Origin: Cryptomeria japonica
Taxonomy: Eukaryota > Streptophyta > Pinopsida > Cupressales > Cupressaceae
DNA: 64,000 bases
Assembly (NCBI RefSeq): GCF_030272615.1
Contig: NC_081412.1
Coordinates: 339,320,870-339,384,869, forward strand
Direction: 5' to 3'
The notes below the pieces were generated by a model. That model ran no database searches, was not told where the DNA came from, and saw only the letters and a program-made list of their open reading frames with translations. Shown one piece after another: positions 1 through 14,147 of the stretch (the first letter of the stretch is position 1; every line of letters starts with the position of its first letter). The position numbers were made by a program, and so were the translations under genes.

Positions 1-3000
1 GAAACCTTGTTGTGCCACAAAACACCAATTTTGATGCTCTGAAATTGGGGCTTTTGACACACAAGCATCGAAATGAGTTTCTAAGAGCATGATGTGCGCC
101 AAAATCAGATTTTGACACTATTGACTCTAGAATCGGGACTTGCATCTTGAAACCTTGTTGTGCCTCCAAACATTGATTTTGATGCTCCAAAACTGGATTT
201 TTTGAGGCACAAGCTCCGAAATGAGCTTCTAAGAGAATGATGTCCGTGAAAATGGAATTTTGACACTACAGGCTCTGGAATAGTGACTTGCTTCTTGAGG
301 CACAACCTCTGAAATGAGGTTCTAAGAACACTTTGTTTCTCAAAATTGTGTGTTGATGCTATCAGCTTGAAAATCGGGAATTGTGTCTTGAAACCTTGTT
401 GTGCCTTTAAACATTGATTTTGATGTTTTGAAACTAGAGCTTTCAAGCCACACGCTCCGAAATTATGTTCTAAGACCACGATGTGCATCAAAATCATGTT
501 TTAAGACTACAAGCTCCAGAATAGGGACTTGTGTCTTGAAAGCTTGTTCTGCCTCCAAACACCAAGTTTGATGCATCGAAACCAAAGATTTTGAGGTAGA
601 AGCTCCAAATCAAGGTTCTAAGAGCACGATGTGTGTCAAAATAAAATTTTGATGCTACCAGCTTCAGAATCAAGACTTGCATCTTGAAACCTTGTTGTGC
701 CTCCAAACATCAATTTTGTTGCTCCAAAAATAGGGCTTTTGTGGCACAAATTCTAAAACAGAGTTATAAGAGCGCAATGTGCATCAAAATTTTATTTTGA
801 TGCTACTAGCTCTAGAATCAGAGCTTGCATGTTGAAACCTTGTTGTGCCTCAAAACACTGATTTTGATGCTCTGAAATTGGGGCTTTCCAGGCACAAGCT
901 TCGAAATGAGGTTCTAAGAGCACGATGTGCGCCAAAATTAGATTTTGATGCTATTGACTCTAAAATAGGGACTTACATCTTGAAACCTTCTTGTGCCTAG
1001 AAACATTGATTTTAATGCTCCAAAAGTGGGTCTTTCGAGGCACAAGCTCCGGAATAGGGCCTTGCTTCTTGATACCTTGTTGTGCCTCCAAACACTGATT
1101 TTTATGTTCCAAAATCAAGGCTTTCAAGGCACAAGCTCCGAAATGAGGTTCTAATAGCACAATGTAAATCAAAATTGCATTTTGACACTATAGACTCTAG
1201 AATTGGGACTTGTTTCTTGAAACCTTGTCGTGCCTCCAAACACTAATTTATATGCTCCAAAAAGGAGGCTTTTGAGGCACAACCTCCGAAATGATGTTCT
1301 AAGAACACCATATTTGTCAAAACCGTGTTTTGATGCTATCAGCTTGATAATCAGGAGTTGTGTCTTGAAACCTTGTTGTGCCTTTAAACATTGATTTTGA
1401 TGTTTTGAAACTGGAGCTTTCAAGCCACACACTCCGAAATTAGGTTCTAAGAGCACGATGTGCATGTAAATCAGGTTTTGACACTACAGGCTTCAAAATA
1501 GGGACTTGTATCTTGAAACCTTGTTGTGCCTCCAAACACCAATTTTGATGCTTCGAAACCAGATATTTTGAGGCATAAGCTCCAAAATAAGGTTCTAAGA
1601 CCACGATGTGTGTCAAAATCAAATTTTGATGCTACCAGCTCTAGAATCAGGATTTGCATCTTGAAATCTTCTTGTCTGCAAACATCGATTTTGATGGTCC
1701 AAAATTGGGGCTTTTGACGCACAATTTCTAAAATAGGGTTCTAAAAGCACAATGTGTATTAAAATTGAATTTTGATGCTACTAGCTCTAGAATCGGGGCT
1801 TGCATCTTGAAACCTTGTTGTGCCACAAAACAATGATTTTGATGCTCCGAAACCAGGGCTTTAGAGGCACAAGCTTTGAAATGAAGTTAACAGCACGATG
1901 TGCGCCAAAATTAGATTTTGACGTTATTGACTCTAGAATCAGGACTTGCATCTTGAAACCTTGTTCTGCCTTCAAACATTGATTTTGATGCTACAAAATT
2001 GGGTCTTTCGAGGCACAAGCTCCGAAATGAGCTTCTAAGAGAATAATATGCATCAAAATGGAATTTTGATGCTATAGGCTCCGGAATAGGGACTTGCTTC
2101 TTGAAACCTTGTTGTGTGCCTTCAAACACTGATTTTTTTGTTCCAAAACCAGGGCTTTCAAGGTACAAGCTCTGAAATGAGGTTCTAGGAGCACGATGTA
2201 CATCAAAATTGTGTTTTGATGCTACCGACTCTAGAATTGGGACTTGTGTCTTGAAACCTTATTGTGCATCGAAACACTAATTTTTATGCTCCAAAAATGA
2301 GGCTTTTGATGCACAACCTCCTAAATGAGGTTCTAAGAACACCATGTTTGTCAAAATCATGTTTTGATGCTATCAACTTGAGAATTGGGACTTGTGTCTT
2401 GAAACCTTGTAGTGCCTTTAAACATTTATTTTGATGTTTTGAAACTAGAGCTTTAGAGCCACACACTCCAAAACGAGGTTCTAAGAGCATGATGTACATC
2501 AAAATCATGTTTTGACACTACAGGCTCCGGAATAGGGACTTGCACCTTGAAAGTTTGTTGTGCCTCCAACAACCAATTTTGACGCTTCGAACCCAGATAT
2601 TTTGAGGCATAAGCTCCAAAACAAGGTTCTTAGAGCATGATGTGCGTCTAAGTCAAATTTTGATGCTACCGGCTCTAGAATAGGGACTTGCTTTTTCAAA
2701 CCTTGTTGTGCCTCCAAACACTGACTTTGATGTTCCAAAATCAGGGCTTTCAAGGCACAAGCTCCGAAATGAGGTTCTAAGAGCAGGATGTACATCAAAA
2801 TTGCATTTTGATGGTATTGACTCTGGAATTGGGACTTATGTCTTGAAACCTTGTTGTGTCTCTAACCTTGGTTTTGATGTTTTGAAACTGGAGCTTTCGA
2901 GCCACATGCTCCGAAATGAGGTTCTAAGAGCGTGATGTGCATCAAAGTCACGTTTTGACAATATAGGCTCCAGAATTCTTGAAAGCTTGTTGTGCCTCCG

Positions 3001-5400
3001 AACACCAATTTTGATATTGCGAAACCAAATATTTTGAGGTATAAGCTCCAAAACAAGGTTCTAAGAGCATGATGTGCGTCAAAATCAAATTTTGACACTA
3101 CCGACTCTAGAATCGGGGCTTGTATCTTGAAACCTTATTGTGCCAAAAAACATTGATTTTGATGCTCTGAAACTGAGGCTTTCGAGGCACAAGCTTTGAA
3201 ATGAGGTTCTAAGAGCACGATGTGCACCAAAATCAGATTTTGACGCTATTGACTCTAGAATCAGGACTTGCATCTTGAAACCTTGTTTTGCCTCCAAACA
3301 CTGATTTCGATGTTTCAAAATTGGGGCTTTCAAGGCACAAGCTCCACCAACGACGCTCTAAGAACACCACGTGCGTCAAAATCACATTTTGACACTACCA
3401 GCTCTAAAATCGTGACTTGCTTCTTGCAACCTTATGCCTCCAAACACCAACTTTAATGTTCCCAAACCAGGGCTTTTGAGGGACAAGCTCCTAAATAAGG
3501 TTGTTAGAGCACAATTTGTCTGAAAATCGCATTTTGATACTACCGGCTCTGGAATCAGGACTTGCAACTTGAAACCTTGATGTGCCTCCAAACATTGATT
3601 TTGATGCTCAAAAACTGCATTTTTTGAGGCACAAGCTCCGCAATGAGCTTATAAAGAGAATGATGTGCGTCAAAATGGAAATTTGACGCTACATACAGGC
3701 TCCAGAATAGGGACTTGCTTATTGAAAACTTGTTGTACCTCAAAACATTGATTTTGATGTTCCAAAATCAGGGCTTTCAAGGCACAAGCTCCGAAATGAG
3801 GTTCTAAGAGCACGATGTACATAAAAATTGTGTTTTCACGTTATCGACTCCGAAATTGGGACTTGTGTCTTGAAACATTGTTGTGCCTCCAAACACTAAT
3901 TTTTATGTTCCAAAAATGAGGCTTTTGAGGCACAACCTCCCGAATGAGGTTCTAAGAACACCATGTTTGTCAAAATCATTTTTTGACGCTATCAACTTGA
4001 GAATCGGGACTTGTGTCTTGAAACCTTGTGTTGCCTTTAAACATTGATTTTGATGTTTTGAAACTGGAGCTTCCGAGCCACACGCTCCGGAACGAGGTTC
4101 TAAGAGCACGATGTGGTTCAAAATAATGTTTTGACACTATAGCCTCCGGAATAGGGACTTGCATCTTGAAAGCTTGTTGTGCTTCCAAACACCAATTTTG
4201 ATGCTTTGAAACCAAAGATTTTCAAGCATAAGCTCCAAAACAAGGTTCTAAGAGCACGATGTGCGTCAAAATCAAATTTTGATGCTACCGGGTCCAGAAT
4301 CAAGACTTGCATCTTCAAACCTTATTGTGCCTCCTAACATCGATTTTGATGCTCCAAAATTGCGGCTTTTGAGAGACAATTCACAACACAGGGTTCTAAG
4401 AGCACAATGTGCATCAAAATCGAATTTTGATGCTACTGGTTCTAGAATCGGGGCTTGGATCTTGAAACCTTGTTTTGCCTCAAAACACTAATTTTGATGC
4501 TCCAAAACTGGGTCTTTCGAGGCACAAACTTCGAAATGAGGTTCTAGGAGCACGATATGCGTCAAAATAAAATTTTGATGCTATTGACTCTAGAATCGAG
4601 ACTTGCATCTTGAAACTTTGTTGTGCCTCCAAACATTGATTTTGATGCTCCAAAACTTGGTCTTTCGAGACATAAGCTCTGAAATGAGCTTCTTAGAGAA
4701 TGATGTGCGTTAAAATGGAATTTTAACTCTACAGGCTCCGGAATAGGGACTTGCTTCTTTAAACCTGTTGTGCCTCCAAACATTGATTTTGATGTTCCAA
4801 AATCAGTGCTTTCAAGGCACAAGCATCTTGAAACCTTGTTGTGCTTCCAAACATCGATTTTGATGCTCCAAAACTGGGGCTTTTGAGGCACAATTTCTAA
4901 AACAGGGTTCTAACAACACAATGTGCATGAAAATTGAATTTTGATGCTACTGGCTCTAGAATCGAGGCTTGCATCTTGAAACCTTGTTGTGCTTCAAAAC
5001 ACTGATTTGAGCACGATGTGCGCCAAAACCAGATTTTGATGCTATTGACTCTAGGATCGTGACTTGCATCTTGAAATGCTCTGAAACGAGGTGAGCAAGA
5101 TGTGCATCAAAATCATGTTTTCACACTACAGGCTCCAGAATAGGGACTTGCATTTTGAAAGCTTGTTGTGCCTCCAAACACTAATTTTGATGCTTTGAAA
5201 CCGAAAATTTTTCAGGCATAAGCTCCAAACCAAGGTTCTAAAAGCACAATGTGCGTCAAGATCAAATTTTGATGCTACTCGCTCCAGAATCAGGACTTGC
5301 ATCTTGAAAGCTTGTTGTGCCTCCAAACATCGATTTTGATGCTCCAAAACTCTGGCTTTTGAGGCACAATTTATAAAACAGGGTTCTAAGAGCACAATGT

Positions 5401-5423
5401 GCATCAAAATTGAATTTTGATGC
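5401..5423. repeat. Perfect dyad in the satellite monomer (representative, left array)
   Basis: The 11-bp arms GCATCAAAATT and AATTTTGATGC flank a single central base. The same position in other unit types has dyads with different outer bases: GCGTCAAAAT/ATTTTGACGC in D units and CAAAATC/GATTTTG in C units. It is directly preceded by a smaller palindrome, GCACAATGTGC. Confidence 0.85.
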
Positions 5424-8400
5424 TACTGGCTCTAGAATCAGGTCTTCCATCTTGAAATCTTGTTGTGCCTCAAAACACTGATTTTGATGCTTCGAACCGG
5501 GGCTTTCGAGGAACAAGCTTTGAAATAAGGTTCTAAGAGAAAGGTGTGCTTCAAAATTAGATTTTGACTCTAGAATGATGTGCGTGCGTCAAAATGGAAT
5601 TTTGAAGCTATAGGATCCAGAATAGGGACTTGTGTCTTGAAACCTTGTTGTGCCTCCAAACACTAATTTTTATAGTCCAAAATGAGGCTTTTGAGGCACA
5701 ACCTCTGAAATGAGGTTCTAAGAACACCATGTTCGTGAAAATCATGTTTTGACGCTATGAGCTTGAGAATCGGGACTTGTGTCTTGAAACCTTGTTGTGC
5801 CTTTAAATATTGATTTTGATGTTTTAAAACTAGAGCTTTCGAGCCACACGCTCTGAAATGAGGTTCTAAGAGCACGATGTGCATTAAAATCACGTTTTGA
5901 CACTACAGGCTCCAGAATATGGACTTGCGTCTTGAAAACTTGTTGTGTCTCCAAACACCAATTTTGATGCTTCAAAACTGAATATTTTGAGGCATAAGCT
6001 TCAAAATAAGGTTCTAAGAGAACTATGTGCATCAAAATCAAATTTTGACGCTACCCGCTCAAGAATCAGGACTTGCATCTTGCAACCTTCTTGTGCCTCA
6101 AAATGCTGATTTTGATGCTCCAAAACCGCGACTTTCGAGGCACAAGCTTCGAAATGAGGTTCTAAGAGCACAATGTGTGCCAAAATCAGATTTTGATGCT
6201 ATTGACTCTAGAATCGGGACTTGCATCTTGAAACCTTGTTGTGCCTCCAAACATTGATTTTGACGCTCCAAAACTGGGTCTTTCAAGGCACAAGCTCCGA
6301 AATGAGCTTCTAAGAGAATGATGTGCGTCAAAATGGAATTTTGACACTACAGGATCCGGTATAGGGACTTTCTTCTTTAAACCTTGTTGTGCCTCTAAAC
6401 ACTGATTTTTATGTTCCAAAATCAGGGCTTTAAAGGCACAAGCTCCAAAATGAGGTTCTAAGAGCACGATGTACATCAAAGTTGCGTTTCGATGCTACCG
6501 ACTTTGGAATTGGGACTCGTGTCTTGAAACATTGTTGTGCCTCCAAACACTAATTTTTATGCTCCAAAAATTATGCTTTTGAGGCACAACCTCCGTAATG
6601 AGGTTCCAAGAACACCTTGTTTGTCAAAATAGTGTTTTGACACTATTAACTTGAGAATCGGGACTTGTGTCGTGAAACCTTGTTGTGCCTTTAAACATTG
6701 ATTTTGATGTTTTGAAACTGGAGCTTTCGAGCCACACGCACTGAAATGAGGTTCTAGGAGAACGATGTGCATCAAAATCACGTTTTGACACTACAAGCTC
6801 CAAAATAGGGACTTGCGTCTTCAAAGCTTGTTGTGCCTGAAAAAACCAATTTTGATGCTTCGAAACCAAAGATTTTGAGGCATAAGCTCCAAAACAAGGT
6901 TCTAAGAGCACGATGTGTGTCAAAATCAAACTTTAACACTACGGGCTCCAAAATCAGGACTTGCATCTTGAAACCTTGTTGTTCCTCCAAACATCGATTT
7001 TGATGCTCCAAAACTAGGGCTTTTGAGGCACAATTTCTAAAATAGGGTTATAAGAGCACAATATGCATCAAATTTTAAATTTCATGCTACTGGCTCTAGA
7101 ATCAGGTCTTGCATCTTGAAACCTTGTTGTGCGTCAAAACACTGATTGTGATGCTAAAAAACCAGGGCTTTCGAGGCACACGCTTCGAAATGAAATTCTT
7201 AGAGAATGATGTTCCAAAATTAGATTTTGATGCTATTGACTCTAGAATCAGAACTTGCATCTTGAAACCTTGTTGTTCCTCCAAACATTGGTTTTGATGC
7301 TCCAAATTTGGGTCTTTCGAGGCACAAGCTTCGAAATGAGCTTCTAAGAGAATGATGTGCGTCAACATGGAATTTTGCCGCTTTAGGCTACGGAATAGGG
7401 ACTTGCTTCTTGTAACCTTGTTGTGCCTCAAAACATTGATTTTCATGTTCGCCAAAATCAGGGCTTTCAAAGCACAACCTCTGAAATGAGGTTTTAAGAG
7501 CACAATGTACATCAAAAATGCGTTTTGACGATACCAACTTTGGAATTGGGACTTGTGTCTTGAAACCTTGTTGTGCCTCCAAACATCGATTTTGATGGTC
7601 CAAAACTGGGGCTTTTGAGGCACAATTTCTAAAATAGGGTTCTAAGAGCATAATGTGCATCAAAATTGAATTTTGATGCTACTAGCTCTAGAATCGGGGC
7701 TTGCAACTTGAAAACTTATTGTGCCAAAAAGCACTGATTTTGATGCTTCAAAACCAGGGCTTTCGAGGCACAAGTTTCGAAATGAGGTTCTAAGAGCACG
7801 ATGTGCGGTAAAATCAGATTTTGACGCTATTGACTCTAGAATCAGGACTTGCATCTTGAAACCTTGTTATGCCTCCAAACATTGATATTGATGCTCCAAA
7901 ACTAGGTCTTTCAAGGCACAGGCTCCAAAATGAGCTTCTAAGAGAATGATGTGCGTCAAAATGGATTTTTGACACTACAGGCTCTGAAAAAGTGACTTGC
8001 TTCTTGAAACCTTGTTGTGCCTCCAAACACTAATTTTGATGTTTCAAAATCATGGCTTTCGAGGCACAAGCTCCGCAAATGAGGCTCTAAGAGCACCATG
8101 TGCGTCAAAATCACATTTTGATGCTACCGGCTCCAAAATCACGACTTTCGTCTTGCAACCTTGTGCCTCCAAACACTAATTTTGATGCTTTCAAACCGGG
8201 GCTTTTGAGGGACAAGCTCCTAAATAAGGTTCTAAGAGCACAATGTGCTTCAAAATCGCATTTTGACACTACTAGCTCTGGAATCGGGACTTGCATCTTC
8301 AAACCTTGTTGTGCCTCCAAACACCAATTTTGATGCTTCGAAACCGATGATTTTGAGGCATAAGCTCCATAGTAAGGTTCTAAGAGCACGATGTGCGTCA

Positions 8401-10653
8401 AAATCAAATTTTGACGCTACTAGCTCTAGAATCAGGACTTGCATCTTGAAACCTTGTTGTGCCTCCAAACATCAAATTTGATGCTCCAATACTGGGGCTT
8501 TTGACAATCAATTTTTAAAATACGGTTCTAAGAGCACAATGTACATCAAAACTGACTTTTCATGTTAATGGCTCTAGAATCGGGGCTTGCATCTTGAAAC
8601 CTTATGCCTCAAAACACTGATTTTGATACTCCGAAACCGGTGCTTCCGAGGCACAAGCTTTGAAATGAGGTTCTGAGAGCACGATGTGCGCCAAAATCAG
8701 ATTTTGACGCTATTGACTCTAGAATCGGGACTTGCATCTTGAAACCATGTTGGGCCTTTAAACATTGATTTTGATATTTTGAAACTGGAGCTTTCAAGCC
8801 ACATGGTCCGAAATGAGGTTCTAAGAGCACGATGTGCATCAAAATCACATTTTGACACTACAGGCTCCCGAATAGGGACTTGTGTCTTCAAAGCATGTTG
8901 TGCCTCCAAACACCAATTTTGATGCTTTGAAACCGAAGACTTTGCGGCATAAGCTCCAAAACAAGGTTCTAAGAGCACGATGTGCGTCAACATCAAATTT
9001 TAATGCTACCGGCTGTAGAATCAAGACTTGCATCTTGAAACCTTGTTGTGTCTCCACACATCGATTTTGATGCTCCAAAACTGGGGCTTTTGAGGTACAA
9101 TTTCTAAAATAGGGTTCTAAGAGCACAATGTACCTCTAGAATCGGGGCTTGCATCGTGAAACCTTGTTGTACCCAAAACATTGATTTTGATGCTCTGAAA
9201 CTAGGGCTTTCGAGACACAAGCTTCGAAATGAGGTTCTAAGAGCACGATGTGTGCCAAAATCAGATTTTGATGCTTTTGAATCAAGAAAAAGGACTTGCA
9301 TCTTGAAACCTTGTTGTGCCTCCAAACATTGATTTTGATGCTTCAAAACTGGGTCTTTCAAGGCAAAAGCTCTGAAATGAGCTTCTAAGAGAACGATGTG
9401 CGTCAAAATGGAATTTTGACCCTACAAGCTTCGGAATAGAGACTTGCTTGTTGAAACCTTGTTGTGCTTCCAAACACTAATTTTGATGTTCCAAAATAGG
9501 GCTTTCAAGGCACAAGCTCCGAAATGAGGTTCTAAGAGCACGATGTACATCAAAATTGCATTTTGACGCTAGCCACTCTGGAATTGTGTCTTGTGTCTTG
9601 AAACCTTGTTGTGCCTCAAAACATTAATTTTTATAACAAAAAATGAGGCTTTTCAGGCACAACCTCCGAAATGAGGTTCTTAGAACACCATGTTTGTCAA
9701 AATGGTGTTTTCACACTATCAGCTTGAGACTCGAGACTTGTGTCATGAAACCTTGTTGTGCCATTAAACATTGATTTTGATGTTTTGAAATTGGAGCTTT
9801 CGAGCCACACACTTTGAAACGATGTTCTAAGAGCACGATGTGCATCAAAATCATGTTTTCACACTACAGGCTCCAGAATAGGGAATTGTATCTTGAAAGG
9901 TTGTTGTGCCTCAAAACACCAATTTTGATGCTTCGAAATCGAAGATTTTGAGGCATAAGCTCCCAAACAAGGTTCTAAGAGCATGATGTGCATCAAAATC
10001 AATTTTTGATGCTGTTGGCTGTAGAATCAGGACTTGCATCTTGAAACCTTGTTGTGCCTCCAAACATCGATTTTGATTCTCCAAAACTAGGGCTTTTGAG
10101 GCACAATTTCTAAAACAGGTTTCTAAGAGCACAATGTGCATCAAAATTGAATTTTGATGCTACTGGCTCTATAATTCGGCCTTGCATCTTGAAACCTTAT
10201 TGTGCCTCCAAGAATTGATTTTGATGCTCCAAAAATGGGGCTTTCGAGGCACAATTTCTAAAGTAGGGTTCTAAGACCACAATATGCATCAAAATTCATC
10301 AAAATTGAATTTTGATACTAGTGGCTCTACAATCGGGGATTGCATCTTGAAACCTTGTCGTGCTTCAAAACACTAATTTTTGATGCTCTGAAACTCGGGC
10401 TTCCAAGGCACAAGCTTCGAAATGAGGTTCTAAGAGCACGATGTTCGCCAAAATCAGATTTTGATGCTATTGACTCTAGAATCGGGACTTGCATCTTGAA
10501 ACATCATTGTGCCTCCAAACATTGATTTTGATGCTTCAAAAATGAGTCTTTCAAGGCAAAAGCTCCTAAATGATCTTCTAAGAGAATGATGTGCGTCAAA
10601 ATGAAATTTTGATGCTATAGGCTCCGAAATAGGGACTTGCTTCTTGAAACCCT

Positions 10654-10735
10654 GTTGTGCTTCCAAACACTGATTTTGATGTTTCAAAATCAGTGTTGTG
10701 CTTCCAAACACTGATTTTGATGTTCCAAAATCAGC
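10654..10735 (+). repeat. 41-bp direct duplication inside a monomer
   Basis: The segment beginning 'gttgtgcttccaaacactg' occurs at about 10,654 and again at 10,695, back to back, before the unit continues with 'gctttcaaggcac'. The offset is 41 bp, so this is a within-monomer slippage-type duplication, not part of the 148-bp periodicity. Confidence 0.8.
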
Positions 10736-13700
10736 GCTTTCAAGGCACAAGCTTAGAAATGAGGTTCCAAGAGCACAATGTACATCAAAATTGTGTTTTG
10801 ACGCTACCGACTTTGGAATTGGGACTTGTGTCTTGTCACCTTGTTGTGCCTTTAAACACTAATTTTTATGCTCCAAAAATGATGCTTTTGAGGCACAACC
10901 TCCAAAATGAGGTTCTAAGAACACTATATTTGTCAAAATCATGTTTTAACGCTATCAACATGAGAATCGAGCCTTGTATCTTGAAACCTTGTTGTGCCTC
11001 CAAAGACCAATTTTCATGTTTCAAAACCAAAGATTTTGAGGCATAAGCTCCAAAACAAGGTTCTAAGAGCACGATGTGCGTCAAAATCAAATTTTGAAGC
11101 TACTAGTTCTAGAATCGGGACTTTCATCTTGAAACCTTGTTGTGCCTCCAAAAATTTATTTTGACGCTCCAAAACTAGGGCTTTTGAGGCACAATTTATA
11201 AAACAGGGTTCTAAGAGCACAATGTGCATCAAAATTGAATTTTGATGCTACTGGCTCTAGAATTAGGGCTTGCATCTTGAAACCATGTTGTGCCAAAAAA
11301 CACTACTTTTGATGCTCCGAAACCTGGGCTTTCGAGGCACAAGCTTTGAAATGAGGTTCTAAGAGCACGTGTACGTCAAAATCAGATTTTGCCGCTATTG
11401 ACTCTAGAATCGGGACTTGCATCTTGAAACCTTGTTGTGCCTCCAAACATTGATTTTGATGCTACCGGCTCTAGAATCGAGGCTTGCATGTTGAAACCTT
11501 GTTGTGCCTCCAAACATTGATTTTGATGCTCGAAAACTGGGTCTTTCAAGGCACAAGCTCCGAAATGAGCTTCTAAGAGAATGATGTGTGTCAAAATGGA
11601 ATTTTGACACTACAAGCTCCAGAATAGGGACTTGATAATTTAAACCTTGTTGTGCTTCCAAACACTAATTTTCATGTTTCAAAATCAGGGCTTTCAAGGC
11701 ACAAGCTTCGGAATGAGGTTGTAAAAGGATGATGTACATCAAAATTGCGCTTTGACGCTACCGACTCTAGAATTGGGACTTGTGTGTTGAAACATTGTTG
11801 TGCCTCCAAACACTAATTTTTATGCTCCAAAAATGAGGATTTTCAGGCACAACCTCGGAAATGAGGTTCTAAGAACACCATGTTTGTCAAAATCATCTTT
11901 TCATGCTATCATCTTGAGAATCGGGACTTATGTCTTGAAACCTTGTTGTGCCTTTAAACATTTATTTTGATGTTTTCAAATTGGAGCTTTGGAGCCACAT
12001 GCTCTGAAATGAGGTTCTAAGAGCACAATGTGCATCAAAATCACGTTTTGACACTACAGGCTCCGGAATAGGGACTTGCATCTTGAAAGTTTGTTCTACC
12101 TCCAAACACCAATTTTGATGCTTCAAAACCGAAGATTTTGAGGCATAAGCTCCAAAACAAGGTTCTAAGAGCACGATGTACGTCAAAATCAAACTTTGAC
12201 GCTACCGTCTCCAGAATCAGGACTTGCATCTTGAATCATTGTTGTGCCTCCAAACATCGATTTTGATGGTCCAAAACTGGGGCTTTTGAGGCACAATTTC
12301 TAAAAAAGGGTTCTAAGAGCACAATGTGCATCAAAATTCAATTTTGATGCTACTGGCTCTAGAATCCGGGCTTGCATCTTGAAACCTTGTTGTGCCTCAA
12401 AACATTGATTTTGATGCTCTGAAACCGGGGCTTTCGAGGCACAAGCTTCGAAATAAGGTTTTAAGAGCATGATGTGCGCCAAAATCAGATTTTGACGCTA
12501 TTAACTCTAGAATCGGGAGTTGCATGTTGAAACCTTGTTGTGCCTCCAAAAATTGATTTTGAAGCTCCAAAATTGTGTCTTTCGAGGCACAAGCTCCGAA
12601 ATGAGCTTCTACGAGAATGTTGTACGTCAAAATGGAATTTTGACGATACAGGCTCCGGAATAGGGACTTGCTTCTTTAAACCTCGTTGTGCCTCCAAAAA
12701 CTGATTTTGATGTTCCAAAATAAGGGCTTTCAAGGCAAAAGCTCCGAAATGAGGTTCTAGGAGCATGATGTACATCAAAATTGCTTTTTGACGCGACCGA
12801 CTATGGAATTTGGACTTGTGTCTTGAAACCTTGTTGTGCCTCCAAACATTAATTTTTATGCTCCAAAAATGAGGATTTTAACGTACAACCTTGGAAATGA
12901 GGTTTTAAGAACACCATGTTTGTCAAAATCGTGTTTTGACGCTATCAGATTGAGAATCGAGACTTATGTCTTGAAACCTTGTTGTGCCTTTAAACATTGA
13001 TTTTGATGTTTTCAAATTGGAGCTTTCTAGCCACACGCTCTGAAATGAAGTTCTAAGAGCACGATGTGCATCAAAATCATGTTTTGACACTACAGGCTCT
13101 GTAGTAGGGACTTGCATCTTGAAAGCTTGTTCTACCTCCAAACACCAATTTTGATGCTTCGAAACCAAAGATTTTGAGGCATAAGCTCCAAAAATAGGTT
13201 CTAAGAGCACGATGTGCATCAAAATCAAACATGCATGTGGAAACCTTGTTGTGCCTCCAAACATTGATTTTGAAACTCCAAAACTGGGTCTTTCGAGGCA
13301 CAAGCTCCAGAAATGAGGATTTAGAGGCACAACCTCCAAAATGAGGTTCTAAAAACACCATGTTTTTCAAAATCGTGATTTGAAGCTATCAGCTTGAGAA
13401 TCGGGACTTGTGTCTTGAAACCTTGTTGTGCCTTTAAACATTGATTTTGATGTTTTGAAACTGGAGCTTTCGAGACACACGCTCCGAAACGAGGTTCTAA
13501 GAGCACGACGATGTGCATCAAAATAATGTTTTGACACTTATAGGCTTTGGAATAGGGACTTGCGTCGTGAAAGCTTGTTCTGCCTCAAAACACCAATTTT
13601 GATGCTTCGAAACTAAAGATTCTGAGGCATTAGCTCCAAAACAAGGTTCTAAGAGCACGATGAGCATCAAAATCAAAATTTGATGCTACCGGTTCCAGAA

Positions 13701-14147
13701 TCAGGACTTGCATCTTGAAACCTTGTTGTGCCTCCAAATATCGATTTTGATGCTCCAAAACAGGGGATTTTGAGGCCCAATTTCCAAAACAGGGTCCTAA
13801 GAGCACAATGTGCATCAAAATTGAATTTTGATGCTCCAAAACTGGGGCTTTTGAGGCATAAGCTTCAAAATGAGGTTCTAAAAGCACAATGTGCGCCAAA
13901 ATCAGATTTTGACGCTATTGACTCTAGAATTAAGACTTGGATCTTGAAACCTTGTTGTGCCTCGAAAAATTGATTTTGACGCTCCACAACAGGGTCTTTC
14001 GAGGCACAAGCTCCGAAATGAGCTTCTAAGAGAATGATGTGCATCAAAAGTTAATTTTGACACTACAACCTCCGAAATGGGGACTTGCATCTTGAAACCT
14101 TCTTATTCCTCAAAACGCTGATTTTGATGCTCCGAAACCGGGGCTTT

